This document shows, piece by piece, positions 1-15,600 of a stretch of 64,000 nt of DNA. The translations under genes and the position numbers were made by a program. Under the pieces are notes generated by a model. It had not been told where the DNA came from, did not search any database, and worked only from the letters and a program-made list of their open reading frames with translations. The stretch spans positions 1 to 64,000 of the forward strand of contig CAJNOL010001383.1 of assembly GCA_905250125.1 (NCBI GenBank), read 5' to 3'. Within the stretch, counting starts at the first letter, position 1; each line of letters starts with the position of its first letter. The DNA is from Rotaria sordida (lineage: Eukaryota; Rotifera; Eurotatoria; Philodinida; Philodinidae).

Positions 1-2969
1 TTTTTTTACATAGTAACTCTATCGAGCTTTGGTCACATTTGCATGTGATTAATAATTATGATCTTATCAACTTTTACTTTTTTCTTGTTCAATGAACAAG
101 ACATAGCACAATTTGCACTTTGCGTGATTGCAAATACATTTCATTAACACGTTGGCTCCAACAGTGACTATGACTACTACTACTACAATTGTAATGTTCG
201 CTTGATATGATCAATAAACATGTTCTTTCTCTTTTGTTCGCTACTTTTGCCTATGTTAATGAAAAGCTTGTTGCACCAGCTGGCAAAAGAAGAACAATAT
301 ACACAAAAGACGTAAATGTGAGAACAGTATTAAATTGATCATATTATGTTGATTACTTTGATTTGTATATTTATAAAAAAAAAAAAAAAAACTTACTATA
401 TGATAGGCGAGTGACTTTTGTATACATGTCAAAAGATTATTATTGGTCATTATAATTATTCTATGTATATAGTATATTAAAAGAATATTCCAATCATTAT
501 TGTTAGTAGTTGGTCATTTCTTTTAGTAAAGTCTATTAGATATATACATGTTTTACTTCTACTCATCATATATTTGAAATATGATTATATTGACGCATCA
601 TGTGCTAGTCGGCTCGTTTCGTTTATTCAGCATAATGACAGATGGTAAGCCACTTGAGAACAACAATGAGATTGAATACTCTTCCTCACATCTATTCTTC
701 TTCGCCTGTTGCTTCCTCATTTAAACAACCATTCATTCATATTTAACATCGACAATCATCATCATCATTATCATTAACTGAAGTAGTCATAAAAAAAAAA
801 AAGAAACAATGCAATAAGAATGACTATTTGCATGTATGTATTCATTCAACATAATCTTTCACATAACTCTAATTTCTTACCTATAAAGAAAAATATGTAC
901 AAATGTACTTACTAATATTTCTTACTTAAACATATAAATGTATAGTGATCAATCATCTATTTCCTTCTTAATTCTTTTTTTTTTCTACAGTAACGGTACT
1001 TACAAATATTAAAGTATGGCCCAACACACGCAAATATTGCGCTTTGTCTTTTGTGCACAAATAGTGATAATGATCATACTCATTGTTACGAAGGAAACGT
1101 GCACGCAACCTTATCACAATAGAAGTGTTAACTGTATTGGATGATAGCAAACGTCGGCAATCGACTTCCGTCTTGACATAAGCAGCGTGCTATTTTTCCA
1201 TTAAAATAATCATCTAATATTGCCGCACATCGTCATTATCATCTCATCGTCGAGTCATTAAACCGAGGGAACAGCAGTTGCGGCTTCTGTTTATGTATAC
1301 TCTGTTACCAGCCGCGTCTATCTATGTAAAAGAGAGCAGCGTTTTTTTGTTGTTTTCTCTTCTCTTCATTCTTCCTCATGTCAAATATACATCTCTCTCA
1401 TATACATATATATACGTATTGATTGAACGTTGTTGGTACCGTCAACAAGAAAATGAAGATGTGCGCGTGTACATACGTATATTTTCCTTCGACAAATAGT
1501 GTACCACAATCGATCTCTTTTTTTTTAGGTTACTACATAATGGATAAATTATACTGATGAACATACACATACATCAGGAATCGGTATAGCTTAAGTAAAT
1601 ATACGGAATGTGGCCACAATTAGGTAAATAGTAATATTGGAAAGGAATAAATTATGATAGGATTTTTGATACGGACCAAATGTCCTTGCTCTGCTATACT
1701 TTTTTCCCCTCATGATCGACAAAGAAAAAAAAAAAAGATTGTTTGGATGATTAGAAAATGAGAAGTCAAGTAACTTACATAAGTTATATATAAGTTCAGA
1801 TGAGCGAAAAGAGCATCTGGAGTGAGTATTGAACTCGTTTATCATGTCGACCGTATATGATTCTTAATAAATTCATGTATGTATCGTGCTTGAATATACG
1901 GTTCATGTCACAAATGAATTAAATGAATCACGATTTTTTTTCTGTTTGGTTAGAAAATGTACATGTGGGAAAACGAAAAAATGTTCAAAGTAATGAATCA
2001 TTCCTTAGGGAAATTCGTCTCATATTCTCTTAGACAAAATATACCCCGAGACTGAAATGGCAATGTTTACTCTAAAACAATACCATGTACAATTAACCAT
2101 AACTATCATCAGTAACTTCCCTATTGGGTAGTTTACTCATTAATATGCTATTATTTATAGTTACTTGCATCCTTTAAACAGCATCTTGTTAGGTTTCTAT
2201 ATATATATATTATTGTTTAGCTATTATTGCATCATATACTTATGTACTATGTTCAATTGAAATCTCATTGTAATAGGATTAAAAGAATAATTGACAGAAT
2301 ATAAACAACTTTTATTCTGTATACATATAACTTATATAGTATATGTGCATATAAAATACTTCAAAAGACAATATTTGCCAACAGTTGTATTAGTTCATGT
2401 AGTTTGATTTCTTCATTTCGTATTACTTATTTCATTAACACTTCTTTCTATGCATAGAAATAGTATTTAATCAGTTTAGATATTCCTAAGAAGATCATCG
2501 ATATTTATTCTTACTTTTGTCTTTTTCTTGAATGCATAAGCATGCAGTATTATGATTAGTTACTTATTCATTATACAAATTTTACCTCTAACAATGATAT
2601 TATAATTTATTGTTGTCTTATAGTCTACCTTCAATTTATTCAGATCATAGAACAACGGTCAATACTTTCTATGCTCTCTCATATGCTTACATGCACATGT
2701 CAACGTCATATATATGTGTGCGGACATACGTTCCTCAATTGAGCCTTGACCGTATGCGTAGCGATATCTTCACACTCGTTGACAACTACTATTACTTTTC
2801 TACTAATTGACAATTACTTCATGTTTATGGTCACGCTTACCTATCGACACGAACACACGTCATCGACTGATTTAAAGACACCGAGAGAAGAAGGAAGTTA
2901 GGTAAGAAGACAAGAAAGACATTTGAAAGATGAGGTGTGAAGGATGATATAGGAGCAACACGTTATCAG

Positions 2970-3010
<41 letters not shown>

Positions 3011-3603
3011 ATACGTATTGATAAGAAACAATGAATAGGTGCCTCAATACTCTTCCATATATTACATCATTATTACGACTACGATGACAGCGATCTATTG
3101 ATGCCGAGAAAGTACAAAAAAAACAGAAGAAGCCAATGCTTGATTATCTTCATTTCGATTGTATACTAATTTGTACAACTACAAACTGATTTTATCAAAA
3201 TCTATTATCTTAATAATCATTGCGCTTCTTTCTATTCGTTCTTTTTTTTATATATTATAAATCTCATTTCCTTCAAATGTTCATATTTAGTTGTCCGGAC
3301 ATTTGCATGTCAAAAAAGACAACTATAAGTGATTTTGTCATTCATTCTTATTTAACATGCGTACAAATTGTTATCGACTTTGAACTTTTTTTTTTCGCTT
3401 TTTTCTCTCTCTCATTTTAACTTTAGTACAATAAGTGAGTGAGACGGCGATCAATAAGAATAGCCGTTCTTTCTTCTGTCCTCTTTTTTTACCGGTTAGA
3501 ACTTCCGTTTTCCGTTTGATTTCCTATGTCAACTATGACTATTTTCTTAGTTTCATTTGTAGATGATAAATCGAGATCGATTTGAGTCAAATAATGATAG
3601 TAT
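1..3603. other. Intergenic region, no gene seen
   Basis: Only short open frames without family motifs or plausible exon joins are present on either strand. The stretch is AT-rich with many A and T homopolymers. It ends at the integrin alpha gene and presumably holds that gene's promoter, but no specific element can be named. A TA microsatellite near 2975-3008 is listed separately. Confidence 0.6.
2973..3009. repeat. (TA)n microsatellite
   Basis: An uninterrupted run of about 17 TA dinucleotides is read directly from the sequence. It is expected to vary in length between alleles. Confidence 0.95.
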
Positions 3604-3654
3604 TTGTCATTTATTGATTCATATAAAACAGTGAATATTAATTACAAAATTATA

Positions 3655-6600
3655 ATGTTATTATATATTCTTATTTTTTCATCATGTATATCTTCACTTT
3701 ATTCATTTAATTATCAAACAGTTGAACATTGGAGATATTTAAGACAAGAAAAATCTACACATAAACCATCGTATTTTGGTTATTCATTAGCTGTTCATCG
3801 ATCAAGGTAAAATCTCGATAAATTGAATAATCATAGAAAAACTTTTTTTTTGTTTCTCTAAAGTTTACTTGTCGGTGCACCTCGTGATCATTCTCCACAT
3901 GATATTATACCAAGACGTGGTGCTGTATGGAAATGTCAATTTCATTCAGATACAGTTTGTCAACGTATGCCATTTCGTCGTAATGGTAAAAAAGAAAATT
4001 TTTCTTTTTATTAAAAATTTGTTGTATTTGCATTTTCAGGTGAAGCAAATGTTCGTGTTGGTACATCATATGATAATAAAACAGATCAATGGTTAGGTGC
4101 TTCATTAGCAGCTAATGATGGAAATATAATAGTAAACATCGAATTAATATTTAGAATCGAATATATATGCAGAAGCTGTTTGTGTTTCTTTCTTTCTTTT
4201 TTTTTTATTCAGGTAGGTGCACCGTTTCTTAAACATCGTATAAACGATGGACGTAATCTTGAATATGAAATACCAGGTGGTGCACTTATTGGAAAATATG
4301 GTACGTCATTATCAATGATTGATGATACACAAATATTTTCTCCATCATTTCTTAATTGGCGTATGTATTTTATTCTGAAGATTTTTTATGAAAATAAATT
4401 TTTATAACATTAGATTCTCGAAATTATAATCAAGAAGGTTATGGTGAATTTGGTTTTCAAGTAGCATTGAGTGAAAAACCAGAACGTATTATTATAACAG
4501 CACCAGGTTCATTTTATTTTCGAGGTAAGAAAAACAAATAATAAATTTAAAAGCAAAACAAAACAAAATAAATCAATATTCAATTAGGAGGAATACATTC
4601 AATTCCAATATTTGAAAAAAATTGGATTGATACAAGACATCCATTTACTTCTCCACATTATCAATGGCGTGATGCTGGTTGGCTTCGATATCCATCAAAT
4701 TATTCATCAAATGAATATGATGATTGGTGTTATCGAGGTAATCAAGAAAATCTTTATAGATAATCAATATAAAGTCTATTTGGTTTCTTTTTTTAGGTTA
4801 TGCATTAGCTATAGGAAATTTTAATAATGATGATAATCAAGGTAAGAACATGTTTTATTTTTTTAATAATTAACAAACCAAAAAGAAAAATCATTTATTT
4901 CGAATAGAAATTGTTGTTAGTATACCAAAATTAGATAATTATCGTGGAGCAATTGAAATTATGAACAGTAATCTTGATGAATATTCTATTCGAACAATAA
5001 ATGGTTCACAAATGGGAGAATATTTTGGTGCATCATTATGTGTTATTGATATTAATAATGATGGGTAAATATTAAAATTAATTCTAATTCTTTATTATTT
5101 TTTGTTAAATTTTCTTTTGTTTAATAGACTTGATGATTTATTAGTCGGTGCACCTTTCTATACAGTGAAAAAAGACGGTCGAATTATAGCAGATGCTGGT
5201 CGTGTTGATATATTTTATCAAACAGTCGAGGTTTAATTTTTCGCTTGAAAATAAATATTATTTATAATTTAAAATTATTTAGCATAATCTTATACGAAAA
5301 CAAAGTATCGAAGGAACACGAGAAGGAGGTCGATTAGGACATGCATTAGCAAATTTAGGTGATATTGATAATGATGGTTATAATGGTATAAAAATAAATC
5401 AATTAATATCAATTGAATAATTATTTTCTATACATATAGATGTAGCTATTTCAATTCCATTTGGTAATCATGATTCATCTAATATGGTACATATTTATCG
5501 TGGATCAAAAGATGGACTTATTTTAACACCATCACAAGTGAGTAGGAATAATTAAAGATTTAGTTTTGTAGTTAAAAAACTAATAATGAAAATGCTCTAA
5601 CTGAGGAGTCACTTTTAAGTTAGGACTATATGCATAATGTAGACTGTAAAGGTTTATGAATTCAGAAATACTGATTTTCGGATATTCGATTTGAAATTTT
5701 GCATGAGAACAAGCCTTGCCGGAAATACTTCATTGGGAAAGTTTTGGATATTTTTTGTTGATCTTATTTCAAGATGCAGTTATGGTAAAAGTATGTCCTG
5801 CACATCGCTCATATAAATTCACAGATTTGATGTTCTTATTTTAGAATAGGAATAGATCAAATGATCTAATACATTCACCGTTAACTATTTGCGTTAAGAC
5901 TCGTTTATATGCAACGTTTCAAGTCGAAATTCGAAATTCGAAAATCAGTGTTCCTGAGTGAGGGATCACGGTTTTGATTGAAAAAGTACCATAAAAATGC
6001 AGTATATTGGCAGCAATAAGCTATGGGCATGAACTCTTTTCTGATTATTCATAACTCATTAGAGTCTATGTGATAAAAATACTTCCGGGTCAAAAGCGAT
6101 TAATCAGTTCTCTCATAAGATACAATGTAATTTTTTTTATTTCTGTATTTATGAAACGCTTCTTTCAGATACTTCACATAACATCGTTAAAAGGATTCGG
6201 TTGGGCATTACGAGGTCAATTTGATTATGATAAGAATGGTTATTTAGGTAATGTATATATATAATAAATGTCTTTATCATGTATGATTTTTATTCATAAA
6301 TTGCAGATTTAGCCGTAAGCAGTATCCACTCGGAAATTGTTGCTATCATTTTGTATGTTATTGAAATTGATATTTTTTTGAGAAGTTTTTTTTTCTTTTC
6401 ATAAAGAGCACGACCTGTACTACGTTTACAAACAAAATTACATCATAGTTCACCAACAATTCCACTTAATTGTACATTACGTAGTGATGACGCATGGTAA
6501 AGAAATCATGTGTCTTTTTTTATTAAATTATTTATTTCGTTTTTTTTTCTAGTTTTATTTTAACTGTATGTATTTATTTTCATGATTCTAAATATCAACC

Positions 6601-9600
6601 GTCAAAGCGTGATAGTTAGTACTAAGAAAAACATAGAGAAATATAGAAGATGACTGTTTATTTCGTTTTAGCATTGACATATGAAATACAACTTGATAAA
6701 GACAAAGATCAAGCTGATAAACGATTATTATTTCGAGAATCATATAAACCTTTTAAAAAACGACAATTAAGATTATCAAATCGTCTCTGTCATGATTATT
6801 CATTATATATAAAAGTATGTCATATCTATTGGCATTACCGGGCGGAGAGGGTACTTCCTCTCTTTATAACATGCACTCAAATTTGGTCAGTCTGTTGAAA
6901 GTACCTCTACGTGTCTGAATATTAAAATATCTTTTGGATTAGGTAAGATCTAACAGGAGTTATGAAGTTTGAAAAAGTAGTCCTTACCAGATCCTCTACT
7001 CTTATAATGCCTTTCGAAAAAATTTTGTTCACTACGTTTGCCTCTGTGGGGTGGGATATTTTTCTTTTAGAAGAAATGTTGTTTTCTTGAATTTGAAAGC
7101 TCCAAGATGTGTCTGAAAGGGATAGAGGTTTTGTGAAACGTTAAACTATATGCTTTAGTATCGTTAGTTTTCAATGAAATTTTATATGTACAAATGCCTA
7201 TACACTAGATATGTTACCTCCAAATTATAAGCCTATTGGACACTGTTTTGAAGACAAATAAAAAAAGAAAATCAGGGTCGTAATTTTGATATAAATTAGA
7301 ACATGCAAAAATTACTGAAAATGTCGAAATTTTAGAATTAAAATTTATTGTTCCCTACTGAGTTACGATAGATCATTTTGCTACCAACAATATATATAAG
7401 TTGGAAATGCGAGTTGTGTACTATGTTAAAATTAAAAGGATCTGTTGTAATTCTGTAAAGAAAAAAATTTTAATTCTAAAATTATGATATTTTAATGACT
7501 TTTGCATGTATTAATTTGTATCAAAATTATAACATTGATTAGTTTTGTATTTCATTAAAAACTAATGATACTAAAGCATATATTTTAACGTTTCACAAAA
7601 TCCATATTACTCTCAGATGCATCTTGGAGAAGCGTCCAACTTCATGAAAACAACATTTCTTCTAAAATTAAAATACTGTCAGTCGATATAGGCAAATCCA
7701 GTGAACAAAATTTTTCCGAAAAGCATTATAAGAGTAGAGAATCTGGTAAGAATTACTTTTTGAGACCTTATAACACCTGTTAGATGTTACTCAACCAAAA
7801 AGATATTCTAATATTCAGACACTTGGAGGTACTCGCTATAAACTGGTCAAATTTCAGAGCATGGTGTAGGAAGGGGAGATATCTTCCCTCAAATTATTCA
7901 ATAAATTTGGATTCAATATTTCTGTTTTTCTTTTCAATATAGGAAGATGTTAGGGATAAACTAAAACCAATTCATATACATATTGATTATTCTCTTTCAT
8001 CAAAGTCAGATCCAAATATTGTTCCACCAATACTTGACCCAACAAATTCTTCATATGACTATAACGTACGTACAAAGAAGAATTTTGTAAGAAAAAAAAA
8101 ACCTATGTATAAATAATATATTCTCTAGATTCCAATACAAAAAGATTGTGGTTCAGATGATATATGTATACCTAATCTTCAAATATCAACAGCAAAGTAT
8201 ACATGAATGTTTATAGAAATGATTGAAAATATTTTCTTATTTTGTATAGATGGCCAGATGATTATAAAGTTGGCTTAACGAAAAAAATTCTTCTTGATAT
8301 CAATGTAATTAATACAGGAGAGAATGCATATGATACTCGATGTTTTATACGATTACCAACCGGAGTTGAATATGTTAGTTCAAATTCAAGTTCAATTGTA
8401 AGAAAGAATATAAAGAAAATTCATTAATTTTATTTATTTTAATATTTTAATTCAGATGAATCTTTATTGTAATTTAATGAAACAATCTGATCGTATTGTT
8501 GTTTGTCAACTTGGTAATCCACTTTTGGCTAATGGAAATGTAAATTTAATGATTTATGATTTGAAATTAGAAAGTTTTTCTTTGCAAATTTTTAGATATC
8601 ATTACAAATTCATACAGCTGTTAAAAATTATTCAGCTATAGAATCAGATCCACTTATATTTGCCATTAATGTTACAAGGTAAGTTTTATTAATATGATAT
8701 ATTTATTTTGGAATGCTTGATCTTCTATAAGTAAATAAAAAAAAAATACTATTTTTGAAATAATTCTAAAATCAATGTAGTATTAAATTTCTTGCAATTA
8801 CACATTAGTGTTCATTCAATCTGTTTACGAGGGAATCATCCGAATTAATACCCACTGTTTGAGCTCATATTGGGTTCACAGGGAAGTATCGATAAAGCTA
8901 GAAAAAGTATTTGTCCTCATGAGCCTTTACAGTAGAGCTATGGTCATTGTACTGAGTTGTCGATTAATGTTTAGATATTTACTGACAAACCAAAAAGCAG
9001 AATATCGATGTGAAATTTCGCCAATCGATAGTTTGAATGATTCGTAGAATATCTTAAAAGTTTCAGTCAAAAAGAATATCCCTTTGTCAAGATATCAAAT
9101 TTCCAAAAAATAATCGTTTGCCATAGGCATCATAAAAAAATCATGTTTACTTGAAGATCCAATATCTCAACAAAAAACTATTATTATCGACTGAAACTTT
9201 TAGGATATGTTACGAATCATTAGACGTATCTATATGCAACATTTTTGGTTGAAATTCTGGTTTTTCAATTCTCCAATAAATACTTAAAAATGAATCAAAA
9301 ATTCAATGCAACGATTCTAACTCAGCTTCATAGATTCTAATGGGAACCAGTGATTGAATACTTTAGTACATTTTAATTAAGTCCGCTTGTAGTTCGTATC
9401 GGTACTAAGTGTACATGTACTGAAGAGGATACTTTTAGATTTTTCTTTTTTATATACGGTCCTAAATGTCTCCTATCTATTGAATATATTTTAAGGATTT
9501 CAAAATAGTTTTAAAGTCATAAAAAAATGAGAAAAAGTAGACCTTTTTTCAAATAAACTTTCAACACAACAATGAATATATAAATTTTATGGCATAGATA

Positions 9601-12600
9601 TTTATGTCACATTTAATCTTATATGAGAAAAGTTTTTGTTGCTACGAAATCGTATTTCTTGTTTGTCTTTATAAAAGATAGTTCTATATAAATTTTTACT
9701 CCACTATATAATCACATGAACAGTAGAAGAGATTTCAACGAAAAGTTCAATTTTTAGAAAAAAAATCAATGAGTTTGAAGTTAATAGAAAATCATCAAAA
9801 AATATCCGACAAGAGGAAATGATATATATGAGAAGCATGAAACAATTAGTTTATAACAAATTTTGATTGACACATAAGAAAACTGTATCATGAAATAAAT
9901 GTTTATTCTTCTTAATGACAATATCAGTCCCAATGCGGATAATGACATAATTAACATTCCACACCAATACCCTTTAAAAATATGGTAATATGGATATCAC
10001 ATTCTATTGTTTCTGTTATTATGGATGTCATTAGATGACAAAAATAGCAGACATTTATAAAGAAATAATAACCAAAACAAAATATTACATTGTAGTTAAA
10101 TACATTTGCATAAATTATTTGTAATATGTATGAGTTCAATCACTGATAGTGACGAGCCATATTAGACTTATTCTAGTCTCACCGAGACTTCTTTGTAAAC
10201 TCAATATACATTCAAAAGGCGAGTGTCAATTCTGATGTTTCTCTCATTAGTAAAGGTTAATGGTGTTGATATACAACCTTTTGAAAACTTGATTAGTCAT
10301 AACTAATATAAACAAGATTATTTTATTACTTGTATGAATAATTTAATAAGTTTTGCTATATAGTTTTTTTTTTCTCTATTATAAGTGATAATCTAAATTC
10401 AACAAAATTAACAACAGAAATTGTTATACCAATATCCAGTTCACCAGAATTAGTCTTAATGGGGTAAAAAAAACAAAACAAAACAAAAAATCTTCAATCA
10501 AATGTCTTTACTTTTATTTTTTGATTTCAGTGTTGCTAAGCCCGAACAAATAGTCTCTGATACGTCAGATCAAACTTTTGTCAGATATACTACTACTTCA
10601 AAAACAGATGATCTAGAAATTGTTCATACATATACATTACATAATAAAGGACCAAGTGATGCAAAACGTACAGAAGTTAAATTGATGTGGCCTATGCTTC
10701 CATTAACAGGATTCAATGAACAAATACCATTATTATATGGAATTGATCTTCCAAATATAATTCGAGTATCAGATCCAAAAACAAATAAAGATCGTTGTTA
10801 TATCCATCAATCAGTAAGAAGAATATATATGTAACATAAAAATATTAAACTATTGTTATTTATTTTGAATTATTTAGTCTTCATATCAAATTCCTCGTAT
10901 AGAAAATGAACGTAGTAAATTTCCATCATTTCTTGAAAAATTTCGTCCAACAATGAAGAATAATTTTATTTTACAAGAACAATCCTCAATTGATCGATCT
11001 CAAGGATCATCATTACCAATTTATTGTCATGGACCATTATGTAAAACATTTATTTGTTATATTGATACATTACCTATTGGTCACGGTGTTTTAATACAAT
11101 TAAAAGCTACTTTACGATATAATCATTTTCAATCAGTAAATTAATTTAAACAAAAAAACAAAAAATATTCAGAAAAAAAAAGTGTTTTGTTTTTGTTCTT
11201 TAAATTAGAAACTGGATCGTTCAAAACCATTTATTATTATTTCAAATGCAAGTGCACAAGTACAAGAAATACCATTGAAGTTTTCAACTACAAAATTTCA
11301 ACAACAACCAATAGTTGAATTAAAGGTATTGTTTTTTTTTATTTGTTTACAATAATAACGAAAGCAGTTACATCTGATTCTAATTGGTTTTTTTACGTCG
11401 TAATAGTTAATTTTTCGTAATTTAAAAATCAAATTGTATTTTTCAATTGTTACACGTGATATGTTCTCAATCGATGACCATTTTTATGTATACAGAAACA
11501 TAATATTCGATAAAAAGCTTCACGAAATTTAAGATGAAGAAAAGCATAAAGTAACGGATTAATTGTTGAATTTAACCATAATAACCAAAATGTTATTTCA
11601 TATATAAATGAAGATATACATTTATCTTCAAATTTACATAAAGCTCGTATAAGTGTTAATAATGTATATGGACACCAACATATAACAAAAGCAAAAACGA
11701 ATATAAATAATTTCTTTGCTGCTTTACGATCACGCGCTAATGATGTTGATTTAGAATGGCTTACTGGAAAATGTTCTTTTCGATCTTTTGCTTTATTTTT
11801 ACCAATTAAATTTCTAATATATTCATTAGATTTTAATTTAATTGTATTTGTACTTATAATTCCACGTGAACGTTGTCGGATATTTACATAAACCGAAAGA
11901 TTAAGTATTGTTAAACTAAAAAGTGGCGCAAAAAATTCCACACATGCTGTTGTTACTAGATATGGAAAATTTTTTGCAAATGGTGGACCACATGTTCGAT
12001 ATTGATATGGTTCACTACCGGGCAACCAATCCCATAATATAATTGCTGGACCTATATATTAAAATAAAAACTTTGAGTAAATATCTAGTAAAAGACAAAC
12101 TATGCAATTTGATAAAGTTATTCTATCAATAGTTTTTGCACATCTTTACATAGAAATAGAAAATAGTAATTGAAATAAGTCACGAAACATTCTCTCAGAA
12201 CACGAATGTTTGCTTAGTCTGCGATCACTCCTTATACTAACGAGAGAACCTTCTCAGGTGTTATCCTCCGATTTGAATCAATTTTTGTCTATAGATGCTA
12301 CATAGTGTTCTAGTACAAACCCTAAAAGGATTTGAGTTTCTAGGGCTTTTTTCAAAAGTTATGAATATATTTTAATATTGCTCCTATAAGTCATAATATA
12401 TCATATTTAAAAGAGAGTTCGCCAGGCTATTAATAAGGCCAGCAGTCGCTAAATCTTTTTTCCTATCTTTTGGCGCAAACGAAAGATCATATCTGGAAAC
12501 TTATAAATCCAACATATGAAGTTGTTCTGAAGTATTTATGAAAAATACCAAGGATCACCATTACCGAATTTTTATGGTTAGACCATAATAATTTTAAAAA

Positions 12601-15600
12601 TGATTTTGTACCATTTTGATGAGTTTTTTGAAAATTTTTCTGTCTCGAATCGCTGCTTTGAGCTAGAAAGGGTCTTAAAAGATGTGGGACTTTAAAAACT
12701 TACAGAAACTCAATTCACTTTTTTGCAACGCCCTAACTCGACGAGAATCGAAGCAAATTACAGCAAAAGAATGACCATCAAACATAGACTCGCTTCTTTT
12801 GTAGAAGTCCATTCATTTACTAAAAGTTGTTGTAATGAATAGTGATATACCACATTTGTAGAAAATTCTTTTCTGTATCTTTTAAAACTTCTCTTGGCTC
12901 AAAGGAGCGATCCAAGATAGAAAAATTCTCAAAAAATTCATCCAAATGGTACAAAATCATTTTTAAAATTTTTATGGTCTAACCATAAAAATTCGGTAAT
13001 GGTGATCCTTGGTATTTTTCATAAATACTTCAGAACAACTTCATATATTGGATTTAAAAGTTTCCAGATACCATCTTTCATTTGCGCCAAAAGATAGAAA
13101 ACAACATTTAGCGACTGCTGGCCTTATTGATAGCCTGGCGAACTCTCTTTTAAATATGATATATTATGACTTATAGGGGTAATATTAAAATATTCATGAC
13201 TTTTGAAGAAACCCCTAAGAACTCAAATTCTTTTAGGATTTGTACTAGAACACTATGTAGCATCTATAGACAAAAATTGATTCAAATCGGAGGATAACAC
13301 CTGGGAAGGTTTCCTCGTAAGATTAATGTTTATGTAGGCCAAAATATATCGAATAAATTAAGTGCACAACATTCTATGCATACAAGCGATGCAATAATCT
13401 TAGACATGATAGCTTATTGTTATGCATAGAAAATTTGTATAAGTCCAGATTATAGATTCAGAATTATCTATCATGACTATAAAGTCTATGAAAAGAGTTA
13501 ACAAACAACTTATATATCAGTATCGATGATCTTATAGTGAGATTTTACTTCTTTCTTAGTATAAATAGTACCAAACTAGAACCGATTAAACTTTCATTTT
13601 TAATTCTTTGGCGACAGGAAATGTATAAATATATATGTTAGCGTCCAATTTTAGATTCAGGGAAATCTAGGGTTCTCGCTATGAACACGTCCAATGTCTG
13701 ATTGAAGGAGAAGTTTTCATTAAAATCTCTATTAATCTCTGGATAAATGTTGAACTCAAGTTCTTATTGGTAAACTGTATTGATACAATGACATTTCAGG
13801 TAATACAATTATAAATGAAAAAAATACCGAAGTTCGGACTCGAACACTTCTAGATAATTTTTCATAAAAGTTGTTCTTCTGTAAAAACTTATTCATAACT
13901 TCACGAATCCTACTTTAATTTCTCCAACGACGATTGCATTATCTTGTTTCAACACAGGTCACTAATAAGAATTCGAATCCAACATCTATCGAGAGACTAA
14001 TGGAGATCTTAACAAAAACTTCTTTTTCGATTAACATAATAATATCCTCTCGTTCTCTTATGTTGCTAGTATCACATAGCATCATCATATGGTACTATTA
14101 GTTATTTTTGTTCGATGAAACTGCAGCTAATACTAAAGCTCGTATGTTATAGGTCATCAGATGTTAGATTTTATGAGATTCCAAAGTTTTCTATGGAACT
14201 ATTCGCAAGATTTCATAAGATTCAGTATCATTCTACTTGACTGCGCAATTCCAGAATATTATAGAGTTCGATGAGTCTTCAGAGAATCCACTATTTTCTT
14301 GATATATACACGTCCTATTTCATGCTTTTATAAACGAAAAAAATCAGCATTTTTGTATTTTTTTAAAAAGAAAAACTTGACGTCAAAGGATTAATCATGT
14401 TTAAAAAAAAATGATTAAATAAAATTTAATTATACCATAATTAAGCATGGCGACAATCCATGTACCAAAAACAAATTTTAATGCACGTCGTATAGATGTA
14501 TTTGATTGATAATGTAATCCTTTCGATACCATTTGATAACGATCATAAGAAATAACAACAATACATAATGTTGATGCTGAACCAACAACATAATCAAATA
14601 CAAGCCATAATTTACATAGATGATAACCAAGATGCCATTCACCAAATATAAATTTATGAGCATAAAGTGGAATACTAAAAATGAATATTAATATCAAAAA
14701 TGTTCTACATGAACAAGATATTAACGAAGGAAAAGAAAATATCTTCCTGAACAATTTTTTACCTTGACAAACATCCTGACATGTCTGGAAGTGTTATTAA
14801 AATTTAAAAACCTATTCAGATAAAAAGAACTCAAAAAATCATACACTTTCTTATTTTTAATTAGACACGAAGAGATAATTAGGAATGTAAACGTATCTGA
14901 TGGCATATTATAAAGCAGAATTTCACGCTGAAAGATTAATGATTTATTACTGGCTGTTAGGTTTGCTATTTTTAAGTCGACTGAATATAACTTTTCAAAT
15001 CTATTATTTCTTTCGTTTGTATATGAAAAGATAAACTGTGTGAACCTATTAAACATACCAAATAAGACCAATTAATAAATCAGCAATTGATAAATTAAGA
15101 ATAAAATAATTTGAATAAGTACGTATTGTTGGTTCACGTATAAATGCGATGATAACTAACAAATTACCCGATACAGTCATAAATGTCATTAATGATACTA
15201 AAAATATCAGAATACATCTTGTAATATATGGTGAAAGGATATCCTGTGTTATAGTAGGATTTTTTGATAAACTTAGATTTTGAATTGTATTTGATGGAAT
15301 GGTTGATGAAGAAAAAAATGATTGATAAGTATTATTTAATATTCCATTAGAAATAAGATAAGAAGATAAAACATAATTGTAATTTAAATAAACGTTAGCA
15401 TCATTAGTATTCGATAAAGTAGTCCATTTTGGATTCATTATATAGCATTACTATTTGTATTCATTGAAAAAAAAAAGATATTATCTGAAAAAAAAATATA
15501 CATGTATATATGTATATAAGAACGATAGAAAGTTTCATTTTACCCTATAGTTATGTCAGAATGAATATAAAAGAAAAATAAGACCGCTGGATTATGAATA

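Noticed and set aside
14401..14754. Separate small protein starting MFRKIFSF on the minus strand
   Set aside because: Its first 26 residues are intron; the rest is receptor exon 2, which starts at 14674 after TTTTTAG.
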